DNA of 64,000 nt from an uncultured Candidatus Saccharibacteria bacterium (GTDB lineage Bacteria; Patescibacteriota; Saccharimonadia; Saccharimonadales; Saccharimonadaceae). The position numbers and the translations under genes were made by a program. How positions within the stretch are numbered: the stretch's first letter is position 1; every line of letters starts with the position of its first letter. A model generated the notes under the pieces. It saw only the letters and a list, made by a program, of their open reading frames with translations, searched no databases and was not told where the DNA came from. This document shows positions 24,387 through 31,896 of this stretch, piece after piece. The stretch lies in NCBI GenBank assembly GCA_947303945.1, contig CAMYZS010000002.1, forward strand, positions 23,548 to 87,547, read 5' to 3'.

Positions 24387-26073
24387 CGTTTGAATATTTG
24401 AGTTTTTCGTCTGGGAAGAATTGATTAAAAACGTAAATGAATTGTTCGGCTGGTTTTTGGGGTAATTGTCTATAGCTTATGCTTGATAATTCGTCGAGGA
24501 TATCCCTAATCGTGAAGCCGAATAGCTCCCACTGAGTATCCATATAGTTGAACAGCCAAGAGTCTATCGTATTTATATAGTCGTTATCTGTGAAGGCGTC
24601 TTTGATTCTAAATGGCATATTGCCAGATTTGCCCTCTCTGGTTAATGCATAGATAATGTTTTGGAATTTTTTAATGTTATTATATCTGTTATCCCAATTA
24701 TATATGCGCTCCGAAGAGTTTGCTTTGCTAGACAGTATGGCTGGAGTACGAAGTAATTGCTTAAGTTCTTCGTCAGCATTATCCACTTCTATCGGCTGTT
24801 GATATATATTCAATGCTAGCCAATTGTACCGATAATTCTTAAAACTAATCGTTAATTCCCTCATCTTCTTAGCTAACATTCCGATAAGGATAGCCGCAAA
24901 GGCGGGGTATGCGCCATCATTGTCTTCTGCCCAACCTTTTTGTGCACGAAACAGCATATCTAATGTTATTTTTTCGGCATACTTGTAGCTGCTTCTTAAC
25001 TGTATGCTCGGTCTGATTGGCAAGTATTTCTCAATGAATCTATGAGCGTCTATCACTCCATATTTTTCTAATGACAGTCCGACAACGTCTAGATCGGCTG
25101 GCACAATAATTCTAATGAAGACTAAGTTTCTAAGAATCGACAACAGCGATAATATGCGGACAACATCGGCTCCTTGTAGTCGATCTAGGTCGTCTATTAT
25201 GACGTATACGATAGCTTCAATATTAGAACGTTGATACTGATGGTTTATTTCGAGAATAATGTCGCTAGATAATAAGTCATTTTGGTTTTGAGCAGTATTT
25301 AGGGCAAAGTTTATGAGGTTTACTTTCGGGTCGTCATCGACATTATTTATTAGTGAATTGAGTTTTTTTGTTTTCTTGATGCCGACTTCGACCATGACGT
25401 CATTGATGGCTTTTAATATGTCGCTAATAAATTCGCCGACATTGCCAGAGTATTTAAAAGCCGACTCGTAAATATATCTATTATCGCTTTTTTCGCTTTC
25501 GTTTATGGCTATTAACAATGCTGTAGTTTTTCCGGAACCCCATTTGGAATTAATACAGAGAATATTATTTTCGTCATTTCGTTTATTGAGGTATTGTGAT
25601 ATGGGAGCTACGCCTTCGTCAATTAATTCAGATATCGTATTGCGAGTTTGCTTATTGATTTTTCCTTTTCCGTAAATAAAACGAATGAGGTTTTCGCGCG
25701 TTGGTTGTGGGGACTTATTGCCTCTGTCTTTAAAAAGAGATAGGATGTATTGTTTGTCTCTAATTATGATTTTCGGAAAGATGTGCTTATAGGTTTTGAT
25801 GGATATATAAAAAGAGACTGCGATGGTAATTAGGAATGCTATTAGGTAAAAAACACTTTTCGTATAGGTTGGGCACTCTGGTGTTTTTGAAATAATAGCT
25901 TCAGTATAATTGCGTATAACTCCGAAGAAATCCCGCAGAAATCCAGCAATTACAATCAGACAAAAGCCGAAAATTGCAAAGGAAATTAGTGTACTAAAAA
26001 TAGATAATCTAGATTTTGTTTGATATAGTCTAGCACTAGATTTGTTTTGTTTTAGTTTTTTCTTACGCGTCAT
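24382..26073 (-). CDS. KAP-family P-loop NTPase, membrane-anchored
   Basis: A 563-residue protein. Two N-terminal membrane helices (about 22-46 and 69-92) are followed by a KAP NTPase domain: Walker A SKWGSGKTT near 170-178, Walker B VYVIIDDLDRL near 285-295, and a downstream IRIIVPADLD sensor strand. The C-terminal 200 residues are helical. KAP proteins are membrane-linked STAND-like ATPases; some, such as PifA, act in phage exclusion. A defence role is inference, helped by the nearby zeta and TIR-like genes. No partner gene is evident. No Shine-Dalgarno is obvious. Confidence 0.82.
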   Translation of the reverse strand: MTRKKKLKQNKSSARLYQTKSRLSIFSTLISFAIFGFCLIVIAGFLRDFFGVIRNYTEAIISKTPECPTYTKSVFYLIAFLITIAVSFYISIKTYKHIFPKIIIRDKQYILSLFKDRGNKSPQPTRENLIRFIYGKGKINKQTRNTISELIDEGVAPISQYLNKRNDENNILCINSKWGSGKTTALLIAINESEKSDNRYIYESAFKYSGNVGEFISDILKAINDVMVEVGIKKTKKLNSLINNVDDDPKVNLINFALNTAQNQNDLLSSDIILEINHQYQRSNIEAIVYVIIDDLDRLQGADVVRILSLLSILRNLVFIRIIVPADLDVVGLSLEKYGVIDAHRFIEKYLPIRPSIQLRSSYKYAEKITLDMLFRAQKGWAEDNDGAYPAFAAILIGMLAKKMRELTISFKNYRYNWLALNIYQQPIEVDNADEELKQLLRTPAILSSKANSSERIYNWDNRYNNIKKFQNIIYALTREGKSGNMPFRIKDAFTDNDYINTIDSWLFNYMDTQWELFGFTIRDILDELSSISYRQLPQKPAEQFIYVFNQFFPDEKLKYSNE

Positions 26074-26134
26074 TTATTTATTATAAATAGATGGTGTATT
26101 TATGAAAAACATAAGCGTTATAATAAATGCTTTT

Positions 26135-26241
26135 AAGTGTTTTTAGCTTGAGTGTTTTTTTGAAGCTTATTGTTCTAGATTTTTTGCTTGTTTTAAAATT
26201 TTTTCTTGTTCTTTTGCGGCTTTTTTCATGGCGCGGCGATA
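26135..26241. repeat. Direct repeat copy 2 (about 107 bp)
   Basis: Matches 22497-22604. Here only the last third of the small coupled frame is present, so this copy is a remnant. The pair flanks the zeta and KAP genes, about 3.6 kb apart. Confidence 0.85.
26167..26241 (-). pseudogene. Truncated copy of the zeta-coupled small protein
   Basis: The minus strand encodes the same basic helix as the 22533 gene (RRAMKKAAKEQEKILKQ) ending one residue later, but the frame upstream reaches a stop with no start codon. It looks like a broken duplicate of a toxin-partner gene whose own toxin has been lost. The rest of 26074-26301 shows nothing recognisable. Confidence 0.65.
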
Positions 26242-26301
26242 GCGCACTGATTTGGCGTATGAATTAACGCGAAAAGTCGATAGCTCTTAAAATTTGCATA
26301 C

Positions 26302-26403
26302 TTATTGAGGGGAGATTGTTAATAATATCCACATATTAGTATCTAGCGCTAGGCCTTTGCTTCTTAAGGCATCAAAAAATCTCCTTATCGTGACATCTAG
26401 CAT
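26302..26403 (-). CDS. Possible 33-aa peptide coupled to the 26406 gene
   Basis: A 33-codon frame starting with ATG at 26403, 2 nt after the stop of the gene at 26406. The product begins MLDVTIRRFFDALRSKG and contains LDTNMWILL, which faintly recalls PIN-domain strands. It could be a truncated downstream partner or chance. Confidence 0.3.
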   Translation of the reverse strand: MLDVTIRRFFDALRSKGLALDTNMWILLTISPQ

Positions 26404-26405
26404 AG

Positions 26406-26714
26406 CTATTCTCTATCTTTTATGGATACTAGATCTAATTCTGGTGTTTTTATTGTGACGATTTTTCTTATGCGTTTTTGCGTGCCGTATAAAGAGGATA
26501 GAGCACCCTCAAGATTCGGGCTAGTTTCGTCAATAAAACTAAGGGTTATATACCATTCATTCTTAGTTTTATTGCTATCGATTTCTTCTACTCGTACATG
26601 ATTGATCTTAGTTTCAGTGGAGTTTAATGCGCCAATAAGATAGCTGGCGGCACTATGGATGATATTCTGCATTGTGATTTCTTTTTTGATTTTTGTTTGT
26701 TCTTCAGTTGTCAT
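26406..26714 (-). CDS. Small hypothetical protein (102 aa)
   Basis: Not recognised. AAAGGAG lies 6 nt before the ATG at 26714. The product has a helical start (MTTEEQTKIKKEITMQ), a helix SAASYLIGAL, and strands (KINHVRVEEID, WYITLSFID, RKIVTIKTPEL), consistent with a small alpha/beta domain of about 100 residues. Soluble. A short downstream frame may be coupled. Confidence 0.58.
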   Translation of the reverse strand: MTTEEQTKIKKEITMQNIIHSAASYLIGALNSTETKINHVRVEEIDSNKTKNEWYITLSFIDETSPNLEGALSSLYGTQKRIRKIVTIKTPELDLVSIKDRE

Positions 26715-26870
26715 GCTCGCTCCTTTAATAAAATTATATTACTTTTCCGTTGCATCCTTCAATTAATATTTGTTTTTATGTATTGTATTATTTGTTTTTC
26801 GCTTCAGGAAGCATGAGCGTAATATCATTTTGAGCGTAATATTTTTAACCTTTGCGGCGCCAGCAAGCAT

Positions 26871-26901
26871 AAAAAACGGGGGCTCGGATGAGCCCCCTTG
26901 G
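26871..26901 (-). terminator. Rho-independent terminator
   Basis: On the minus strand GGGGGCTC pairs with GAGCCCCC around ATCC and is followed by GTTTTTT. It ends the alpha-CTD-like gene at 26929. Confidence 0.88.
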
Positions 26902-26928
26902 GTTGACGTGTAACATTGAAGCTTTGGC

Positions 26929-27255
26929 TTACGCCTCGGGGAATTTCTTCTCCTTTCCGTTTTCCCTCAGGTAGATGCGAACTGCAGCGAGCAGGCCGAG
27001 ATACTGCTCATATATGAGTGAGCTGCCGTATCTTTCGATGTCTTCGCTGGTGAGTTCCATGATGTGGTCGACTGTAATGAGTCCAGCCCTTCTGAGTTCG
27101 GCTCTGAGTTCGTCGGAGATCTGAAGCATGTTGAGATCGTCGGAGATCTGAAGCATGTTGAGATCGTCGTCGTGGCCCGACATGGTCAGACTGACGATAG
27201 CGAGCATCATCTCGTTGAATCTTTTTGTGGAGTTGTCTTTTTTCTTTTTTGCCAT
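26929..27255 (-). CDS. Small protein with RNA polymerase alpha-CTD-like domain, paralogue 2
   Basis: A 108-residue paralogue of 18887-19249. ATG at 27255 is preferred (GAGGAG 8 nt upstream); the ATG two codons earlier is too close to it. Residues about 48-105 carry the helix-hairpin-helix pattern (ELRAELRRAGLITVDHIMELT, then YLGLLAAVRIYL and KKFPEA). A 9-residue unit DDLNMLQIS is present twice in tandem, from an exact 27-bp duplication. It has its own promoter, a long leader with a stable hairpin, and a terminator. Function unknown. Confidence 0.65.
   Translation of the reverse strand: MAKKKKDNSTKRFNEMMLAIVSLTMSGHDDDLNMLQISDDLNMLQISDELRAELRRAGLITVDHIMELTSEDIERYGSSLIYEQYLGLLAAVRIYLRENGKEKKFPEA
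27111..27164. repeat. Exact 27-bp tandem duplication inside the alpha-CTD-like gene
   Basis: Two head-to-tail copies of a 27-bp unit (27111-27137 and 27138-27164) add nine residues in frame. The identity of the copies implies a recent slippage event. Confidence 0.9.
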
Positions 27256-27307
27256 ACGCATTTCTCCTCTTATAGGTGTGAGATTAATGGAACTCGGCTT
27301 TTAATTT

Positions 27308-27360
27308 CAGCCGTAAAGTAGGTCTACTAATAAATAGTAGGTCTGCCATACGGCTGAAAA
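27308..27360 (-). promoter_or_regulatory. Leader hairpin before the alpha-CTD-like gene
   Basis: In the 5' leader on the minus strand, CAGCCGT (27310-27316) pairs with ACGGCTG (27352-27358) and an inner CTACTA/TAGTAG stem caps it. The repeated element TAGGTCT (27321 and 27340) lies inside. It could be a control structure or RNA-stability element. Confidence 0.45.
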
Positions 27361-27398
27361 GCTACACGTTAACGAACTATTTTTGACAAATCGATGCT

Positions 27399-27426
27399 AT
27401 TATAGCACAAATATATGAATTGTAAA
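27399..27426 (-). promoter_or_regulatory. Promoter of the 26929 gene
   Basis: On the minus strand TTTACA (27421-27426) and TATAAT (27399-27404) are 16 bp apart, giving a leader of about 135 nt. Confidence 0.6.
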
Positions 27427-27515
27427 GTACCTTCGCTAAATATGGCGGTTTGATAAGTTTTTAGCTATTTTTCAGTTAAAATGCGTAAAATAGTGGCAAA
27501 AACAAGGAGATTTTT

Positions 27516-27860
27516 ATGCCTGAAGATGAGAAAGAAAAGCGTGTGAAGCACCATGAAGAGATGCGTTGTCGCAGAGAATGCAAGAATGGTCGAGGTTGGA
27601 TGATTGCGACGGCGGTATTGGCGGTATTGTTAACGGCTAGCGTGTGCTTTAATGTCTATTTCTTAGTGTCGCGTGGTGGCGATATACGTCGACATGATCA
27701 AGATATGCAAATGATGCGCCCGGGTCAAAATGATTGGCGTGACGGCAATAATGGCACATATAAGTACCGGGGTGGCAATCTGCGCGGTGATGCGCCCAGA
27801 GATACAAAAGATAAAGATAGCGAGCAGAAGGATAATAACGAATCTAGCGATAAAAGCTAG
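27516..27860 (+). CDS. Single-pass membrane protein with charged tail (114 aa)
   Basis: Not recognised. AAGGAGA lies 5-6 nt before the ATG. The N-terminus is highly charged with two cysteines (MRCRREC), then one hydrophobic helix (about 29-51) and a disordered polar tail rich in Asp, Asn, Gly and Lys (RHDQDMQMMRPGQ, KDSEQKDNNESSDK). By the positive-inside rule the tail is outside. Surface-exposed tails of this kind can be substrates or adapters, but nothing specific is seen. Confidence 0.65.
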   Translation: MPEDEKEKRVKHHEEMRCRRECKNGRGWMIATAVLAVLLTASVCFNVYFLVSRGGDIRRHDQDMQMMRPGQNDWRDGNNGTYKYRGGNLRGDAPRDTKDKDSEQKDNNESSDKS

Positions 27861-27913
27861 GCGATCGTGCGATTGCTAAGTTACAGGTAACTACGTATTG
27901 GTATAGTTACGTT

Positions 27914-27944
27914 AAAATAGGGCTCATTTGAGCCCTATTTTAAA
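27914..27944. terminator. Bidirectional Rho-independent terminator
   Basis: AAAATAGGGCTC and GAGCCCTATTTT form a perfect 12-bp stem with a 4-nt loop between two convergent genes. A-tract and T-tract flank it on both strands; the minus-strand gene's stop lies in its arm. Confidence 0.85.
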
Positions 27945-28470
27945 TGCTGATTCTTTTTTGAGTTTTGATATAGTCGTAGAATTCGTTGTAACTTAGATGG
28001 TATTTGGGCTGACGGTATTTATAGATGAAGGTATCATAGTTGGAATTGGGGTCGATTTCGTCTTCTCTGCTTTGAAGGAATTTTGCTTTAATATCAGTTA
28101 AGAGTGCTTCTTTACTATCGTAGGCGTGAATTCCTTTCATGTCGTACCAGGAGTGTTCGAACCAATAGAATTTACCGTCTAATTGAAATGTAAGGAAGGT
28201 ATGCGATGGCTGATTGGCGTGGTCATCGATGTAAATAAAATAGGTATCACAATCGATATGTGAATCGTTAAAGAGTTTTCGCTCAAGTTCGACTTGATCC
28301 CAGCAAACTCCGCATTTAGTTTCCAATAATTCTGCGGGGCTTAATAAGTAATAAAAATTAGGAAAATCATTTTCCCAGTGTTTATCGGACATTAAGTTGT
28401 TGCCGTTCTTGTCCTTAAAACCGAATTCGATGTCGTCGAGTTGGTTTATGATTTTGTGGATTATGTCCAT
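27940..28470 (-). CDS. Transglutaminase-like cysteine-fold protein
   Basis: A 176-residue soluble protein. KCGVCWDQVELERKLF (Cys56 in GVCWDQ) followed by SHTFLTF (His90) and FYWFEHSWYD (Glu105 or Asp110) gives a Cys-His-acid order as in the transglutaminase/NlpC superfamily. The spacing is compact and the substrate unknown; a peptidase, amidase or acyl transferase is possible. No signal peptide, so it acts inside unless exported by another route. The AAGGAG site is about 13 nt before the ATG, longer than usual. Confidence 0.62.
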   Translation of the reverse strand: MDIIHKIINQLDDIEFGFKDKNGNNLMSDKHWENDFPNFYYLLSPAELLETKCGVCWDQVELERKLFNDSHIDCDTYFIYIDDHANQPSHTFLTFQLDGKFYWFEHSWYDMKGIHAYDSKEALLTDIKAKFLQSREDEIDPNSNYDTFIYKYRQPKYHLSYNEFYDYIKTQKRISI

Positions 28471-28575
28471 GAGAGTTACTTGAGCTCCTTTTTGTATTAC
28501 TTCTTCTAAGAATAATAGTTGAGAGTTTGCGGTTCATTGATTTTATTGTAACACCTGAGAAGCTTAGTGCGCGCC

Positions 28576-28604
28576 TTGACAAACAAGCAGTAATTTGCTA
28601 TAAT
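28576..28604 (+). promoter_or_regulatory. Consensus sigma-70 promoter
   Basis: TTGACA (28576-28581), 17-bp spacer, TATAAT (28599-28604). The spacer ends gtaatttgc, close to the promoter at 20023. Confidence 0.85.
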
Positions 28605-28662
28605 ACGCTAATATACACAGGTCGGCAATAGGGCCGGCTTGCACCTTCAAAGGAGGGATTAT

Positions 28663-29607
28663 ATGTTATATGTTGTAAATGACATTCACGGAGCGAAGAA
28701 GCTTTTGGAGCATACACTTCAGTCGATGTCGAAGATGAACGCTGGCGACGTTCTGGTTATTAACGGCGATGGCGCTGGCGCACGCGGCCCGATCATGAAC
28801 CAGATCGTCAAAATCTTCTATGAAGTGAGGCGTGGCGAAACTGCTATGTCGGCACTTTACGACGAGATCGAGAACGTGATTCATGAGCGTCCGGAAATTC
28901 CGAAGGAATGGATTTACGATTCTGTTCATGCCGGGGTATTCCGTAAGCTGATGGCGCTGCGCTATCCGCTGTTCGATGCCTGCATGAAGAAGGAGGCGAA
29001 GGAAGTCTTGGAAGAGACTCTGCTGCCGCTTTCGAAGGTTGCAAAGGAAAAAGACAGCATCCAGATTGTGTACTTGCCTGGCAATGGCGAGATTGTGCCG
29101 GACGACTTTGTGGTGTATGACATCACTGTCGAAAAGACCGTGACCCCTGACAAGCGCTTTTATCAGCAGTTGGATGATGATGGATATTTTCTGGAGTTCG
29201 GTGTGCATTACGTGAAGTATGTGCGCGTATTGCCAAATGGCGTATTACTGCTAAGCACGCACCTGCTGGATCTGCCGGAGGAATCTATTGATTTACTTCT
29301 GAAAGGACAGGGCGCATTTGACAAGAAGTTCTCCAAGGTCTTGGTACACTATCCGCCCGCGATTGCTCCGGTTGGCGGTGCGTTCGATTTCTGGACGCCG
29401 AACAAGACGGATATTTCGCGTACGGAAGCGGTGGGTAAGATTCTGGCGAAGCTGCAGCTGACGGATGATGCAATGGTCTACTTTGGTCACATTCACCTTG
29501 GTGCCAATGACGCACGTATGGATCGCTATCCGTCCAGTATGACGTTCCTGACGAGCGGGTTCAGCGGCTGTGTCTGGGTGAAGCCTGGTACAGTTATGAA
29601 GCTGTAA
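28663..29607 (+). CDS. Calcineurin-like metallophosphoesterase
   Basis: A 314-residue protein. The ATG at 28663 follows AAAGGAGG by 6 nt; the frame extends to 28639 without a ribosome site. The metal-binding motifs of calcineurin-like phosphoesterases are present: NDIHG at the N-terminus, INGDGAG, LPGNGE, STH and GHIHLG near the C-terminus. The second motif has GDG where GDxxD is usual, so one metal ligand may differ. It likely cleaves a phosphodiester or phosphomonoester in the cytoplasm. It is a single-gene unit with consensus promoter and terminator. Its codons are more GC-rich than those of its neighbours. Confidence 0.78.
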   Translation: MLYVVNDIHGAKKLLEHTLQSMSKMNAGDVLVINGDGAGARGPIMNQIVKIFYEVRRGETAMSALYDEIENVIHERPEIPKEWIYDSVHAGVFRKLMALRYPLFDACMKKEAKEVLEETLLPLSKVAKEKDSIQIVYLPGNGEIVPDDFVVYDITVEKTVTPDKRFYQQLDDDGYFLEFGVHYVKYVRVLPNGVLLLSTHLLDLPEESIDLLLKGQGAFDKKFSKVLVHYPPAIAPVGGAFDFWTPNKTDISRTEAVGKILAKLQLTDDAMVYFGHIHLGANDARMDRYPSSMTFLTSGFSGCVWVKPGTVMKL

Positions 29608-29633
29608 CCTCAACAATACTCTCCAACTTACAA

Positions 29634-29668
29634 AAAGGCCCTCCAATCGGAGGGTCTGCTTTTTTGTC
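29634..29668 (+). terminator. Rho-independent terminator
   Basis: GGCCCTCC pairs with GGAGGGTC across a 4-nt loop and is followed by TGCTTTTTT. Confidence 0.85.
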
Positions 29669-29676
29669 TTATTTAA

Positions 29677-30861
29677 TTAATCTCTAGAGAACAAATCGCG
29701 CGTATAAACAACGTCGGCAACGTCACGAAGTTGATCTTCGAGGCGGTTGGCAAGGATAATATCGCTACGTTCGGTGAATTTGTCGAAATCGTTTTCGACC
29801 TCAAAGCCATTAAAGTTCTTTTCTTTGAGGGTTGGTTCGTAAATAATGACTTCGATACCTTCGCCGCGAAGCTGTTTAATAACATCTTGGATAGCGGAAG
29901 AACGAAAATTGTCGGAGCCGCTCTTCATAGTGAGGCGATAGACGCCGACGGTTTGCGGCTTATGCTTGTAGACATCTTTGGCAATGAATTCTTTGCGGGT
30001 CTTATTGGCATGAACAATAGCGCGGACGAGATCTTGTGGTACGCCTTGATAGTTTGCTAAGAGTTGCTTTGTATCCTTTGGTAAGCAGTAGCCACCGTAG
30101 CCGAAGGATGGATTGTTATAGTGCATGCCGATGCGTGGATCGAGACAAACGCCTTCGATAATAGCCTTAGTATTGAGGTCTTTTACCTGAGCATAAGTAT
30201 CGAGTTCATTGAAGTAGGCGACGCGAAGTGCTAAGTAGGTATTAGCAAATAACTTAACAGCCTCAGCTTCGGTTGGTTGCATAAAGAGTACAGGAACATC
30301 TTTATTGAGCGAGGCCTTTTCTAGCAGTTTAGCAAAACCTTTTGCTTGCTCGGTGTTATCGCCAATAATAATGCGAGATGGATAAAGATTGTCATAGAGT
30401 GCTTTGCCTTCGCGTAAGAATTCTGGCGAGAAAAAGATGTTATTAATACTATACTTTTCGCGGATAGATTCAACATAACCAACAGGAATCGTAGACTTAA
30501 TAACGATGGTGATATTATCGTCCTTCATGCGAATGACTTTTTTAATAATATCTTCTACTGCGGAAGTATCAAATGTATTTGTTTCGTCATCGTAGTTGGT
30601 CGGTGTGGCGATAATGACATAATCTGCGCCTTCCATGGCGTCTTTGTAATCGATGGTGCCGCGAAGGTTTAGCTTGCGCTTCCCCATTTTTGCTTCTTCA
30701 AAATATTTCTCGATGTATTCGTCTTGAATGGGTGAAATAAAATTACTAACTTTGTCGGCTTTGTCTTGATGGATCTCGAGGGCGACAACCTCATTATTTT
30801 GGGCAAGCAATGTGGCCAGAGAAAGACCGACATAACCTGCGCCAGCTACTGCTATTTTCAT
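29677..30861 (-). CDS. ugd: UDP-glucose 6-dehydrogenase
   Basis: A 394-residue enzyme that oxidises UDP-glucose to UDP-glucuronate with two NAD. The N-terminal Rossmann motif is AGAGYVGLS, the mid-domain has [11 protein letters not shown] and [11 protein letters not shown], and the catalytic cysteine is in [10 protein letters not shown] near residue 258. C-terminal Rossmann-like part: MKSGSDNFR and VIIYEPTL. Its product would serve a glucuronate-containing surface glycan. A UDP-glucuronate epimerase remnant lies just upstream, on the same strand. A TATAAT about 36 nt before the ATG gives a short leader. Confidence 0.92.
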   Translation of the reverse strand: MKIAVAGAGYVGLSLATLLAQNNEVVALEIHQDKADKVSNFISPIQDEYIEKYFEEAKMGKRKLNLRGTIDYKDAMEGADYVIIATPTNYDDETNTFDTSAVEDIIKKVIRMKDDNITIVIKSTIPVGYVESIREKYSINNIFFSPEFLREGKALYDNLYPSRIIIGDNTEQAKGFAKLLEKASLNKDVPVLFMQPTEAEAVKLFANTYLALRVAYFNELDTYAQVKDLNTKAIIEGVCLDPRIGMHYNNPSFGYGGYCLPKDTKQLLANYQGVPQDLVRAIVHANKTRKEFIAKDVYKHKPQTVGVYRLTMKSGSDNFRSSAIQDVIKQLRGEGIEVIIYEPTLKEKNFNGFEVENDFDKFTERSDIILANRLEDQLRDVADVVYTRDLFSRD

Positions 30862-30969
30862 GGATAATTCCCATTAAAATTATTATTTGAGATTGCGTAT
30901 ATTATAGCATTTTTAAGTTAAGAATGAAAGCATGAGCAGGTGGGGTGTGTGTCGAAAAAAGACGAAATT

Positions 30970-31159
30970 TTATCCGTAATATTCTTTATACCATTCAGCG
31001 AACTTGCGGAGAAGTATCGTAATAATCGTTGATGTTATCAAAACCGATAACTTTTGCGTCTGGATTCTCGGCGCAGACGCGCTTAGCTAGGCAGCTACCG
31101 ATGAAGCCGGCAGCACCGGTGATAAGAATGGACTTATGATTGAAGTTTGAAGAGTTCAT
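30970..31159 (-). pseudogene. UDP-glucuronate 4-epimerase remnant with internal deletion
   Basis: The minus strand from ATG at 31159 encodes a normal epimerase N-terminus ([29 protein letters not shown]) that stops after about 54 codons. A second frame immediately downstream encodes the typical C-terminus ([13 protein letters not shown]) and stop at 30970. The roughly 250 residues between are gone. A promoter-like TATAGT remains before the start. It indicates loss of the glucuronate-to-galacturonate step next to ugd. The rest of 31160-31326 holds nothing recognisable. Confidence 0.8.
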
Positions 31160-31326
31160 TGTTATATACTATAACATGTTTTTTGTAGTCGACTATATTT
31201 GTTTATGCCGTAGCCTCTAATGCGGGCAATAGCTATACGGATGTGTATTTCAATTCTTTTATCTTTAATATTTTTATCAAGTGTCGAATTTCGTGCTGAT
31301 TTTAAAACATTTTTTCGGTCTAGTAC

Positions 31327-31776
31327 ATGTCTTTGCTCCATAATTTAGGTATGAATAATATTAATAGTTCAATAATAATGATAGAAGATATATGGGGGAT
31401 TGAGCCGATGCGCAGATCTCCCGACAATGAGTGCCATGCTCATATTGAGTATAAATATAAGTATGATGGGTGGCGAAGTTTAACCATCGCCGTTTGCATC
31501 AATGGGTATGTTGTCGGCATGGATGATGATAGGCGCTTAACCTTTGAAAGAGCGTCATTAACTCATAGCTGTAGCGCATACGGATTCTCGTTTATTTGTG
31601 CGATTAATCCCAATACTGGTGAGTGGATTGCTTTTCCTCAATTATGCGAACCAATTGGCGGTATTAATAGTCGTTATGCGGGCAATGGATTGATGGAGGA
31701 TTGTCTCAAGAGTGCGATTGGAAAAAAGTTTGGATTTGATGGCGAAAAAGAACTATATTGCGAATGGTTGCCGTGA
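31327..31776 (+). CDS. Hypothetical protein (149 aa)
   Basis: Not recognised. The frame runs from ATG 31327; an alternative ATG at 31351 (MNNINSS) is equally possible and neither has a ribosome site. The product has beta-type segments (AHIEYKYKYDGW, SLTIAVCINGYVVG, AYGFSFICAINPNTGEW) and a C-terminal helix, four or five cysteines and no signal peptide. It is isolated between an epimerase remnant and the TIR-like gene, so decay is possible. Confidence 0.45.
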   Translation: MSLLHNLGMNNINSSIIMIEDIWGIEPMRRSPDNECHAHIEYKYKYDGWRSLTIAVCINGYVVGMDDDRRLTFERASLTHSCSAYGFSFICAINPNTGEWIAFPQLCEPIGGINSRYAGNGLMEDCLKSAIGKKFGFDGEKELYCEWLP

Positions 31777-31896
31777 CGGTTGTGAGCTAATCGTATAGTT
31801 TTAGGCTCCGATTGCCTCAAGTAATTAATAATATAGTGACAAATATTTCTTCTTAGCGATCAAATATTTCAGAATATACAACCGCGGACTTCGTAA

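Noticed and set aside
28666-29208. 180-codon minus-strand frame opposite the metallophosphoesterase
   Set aside because: It mirrors a clear enzyme gene with promoter, ribosome site and motifs; the antisense frame is a codon-bias shadow.
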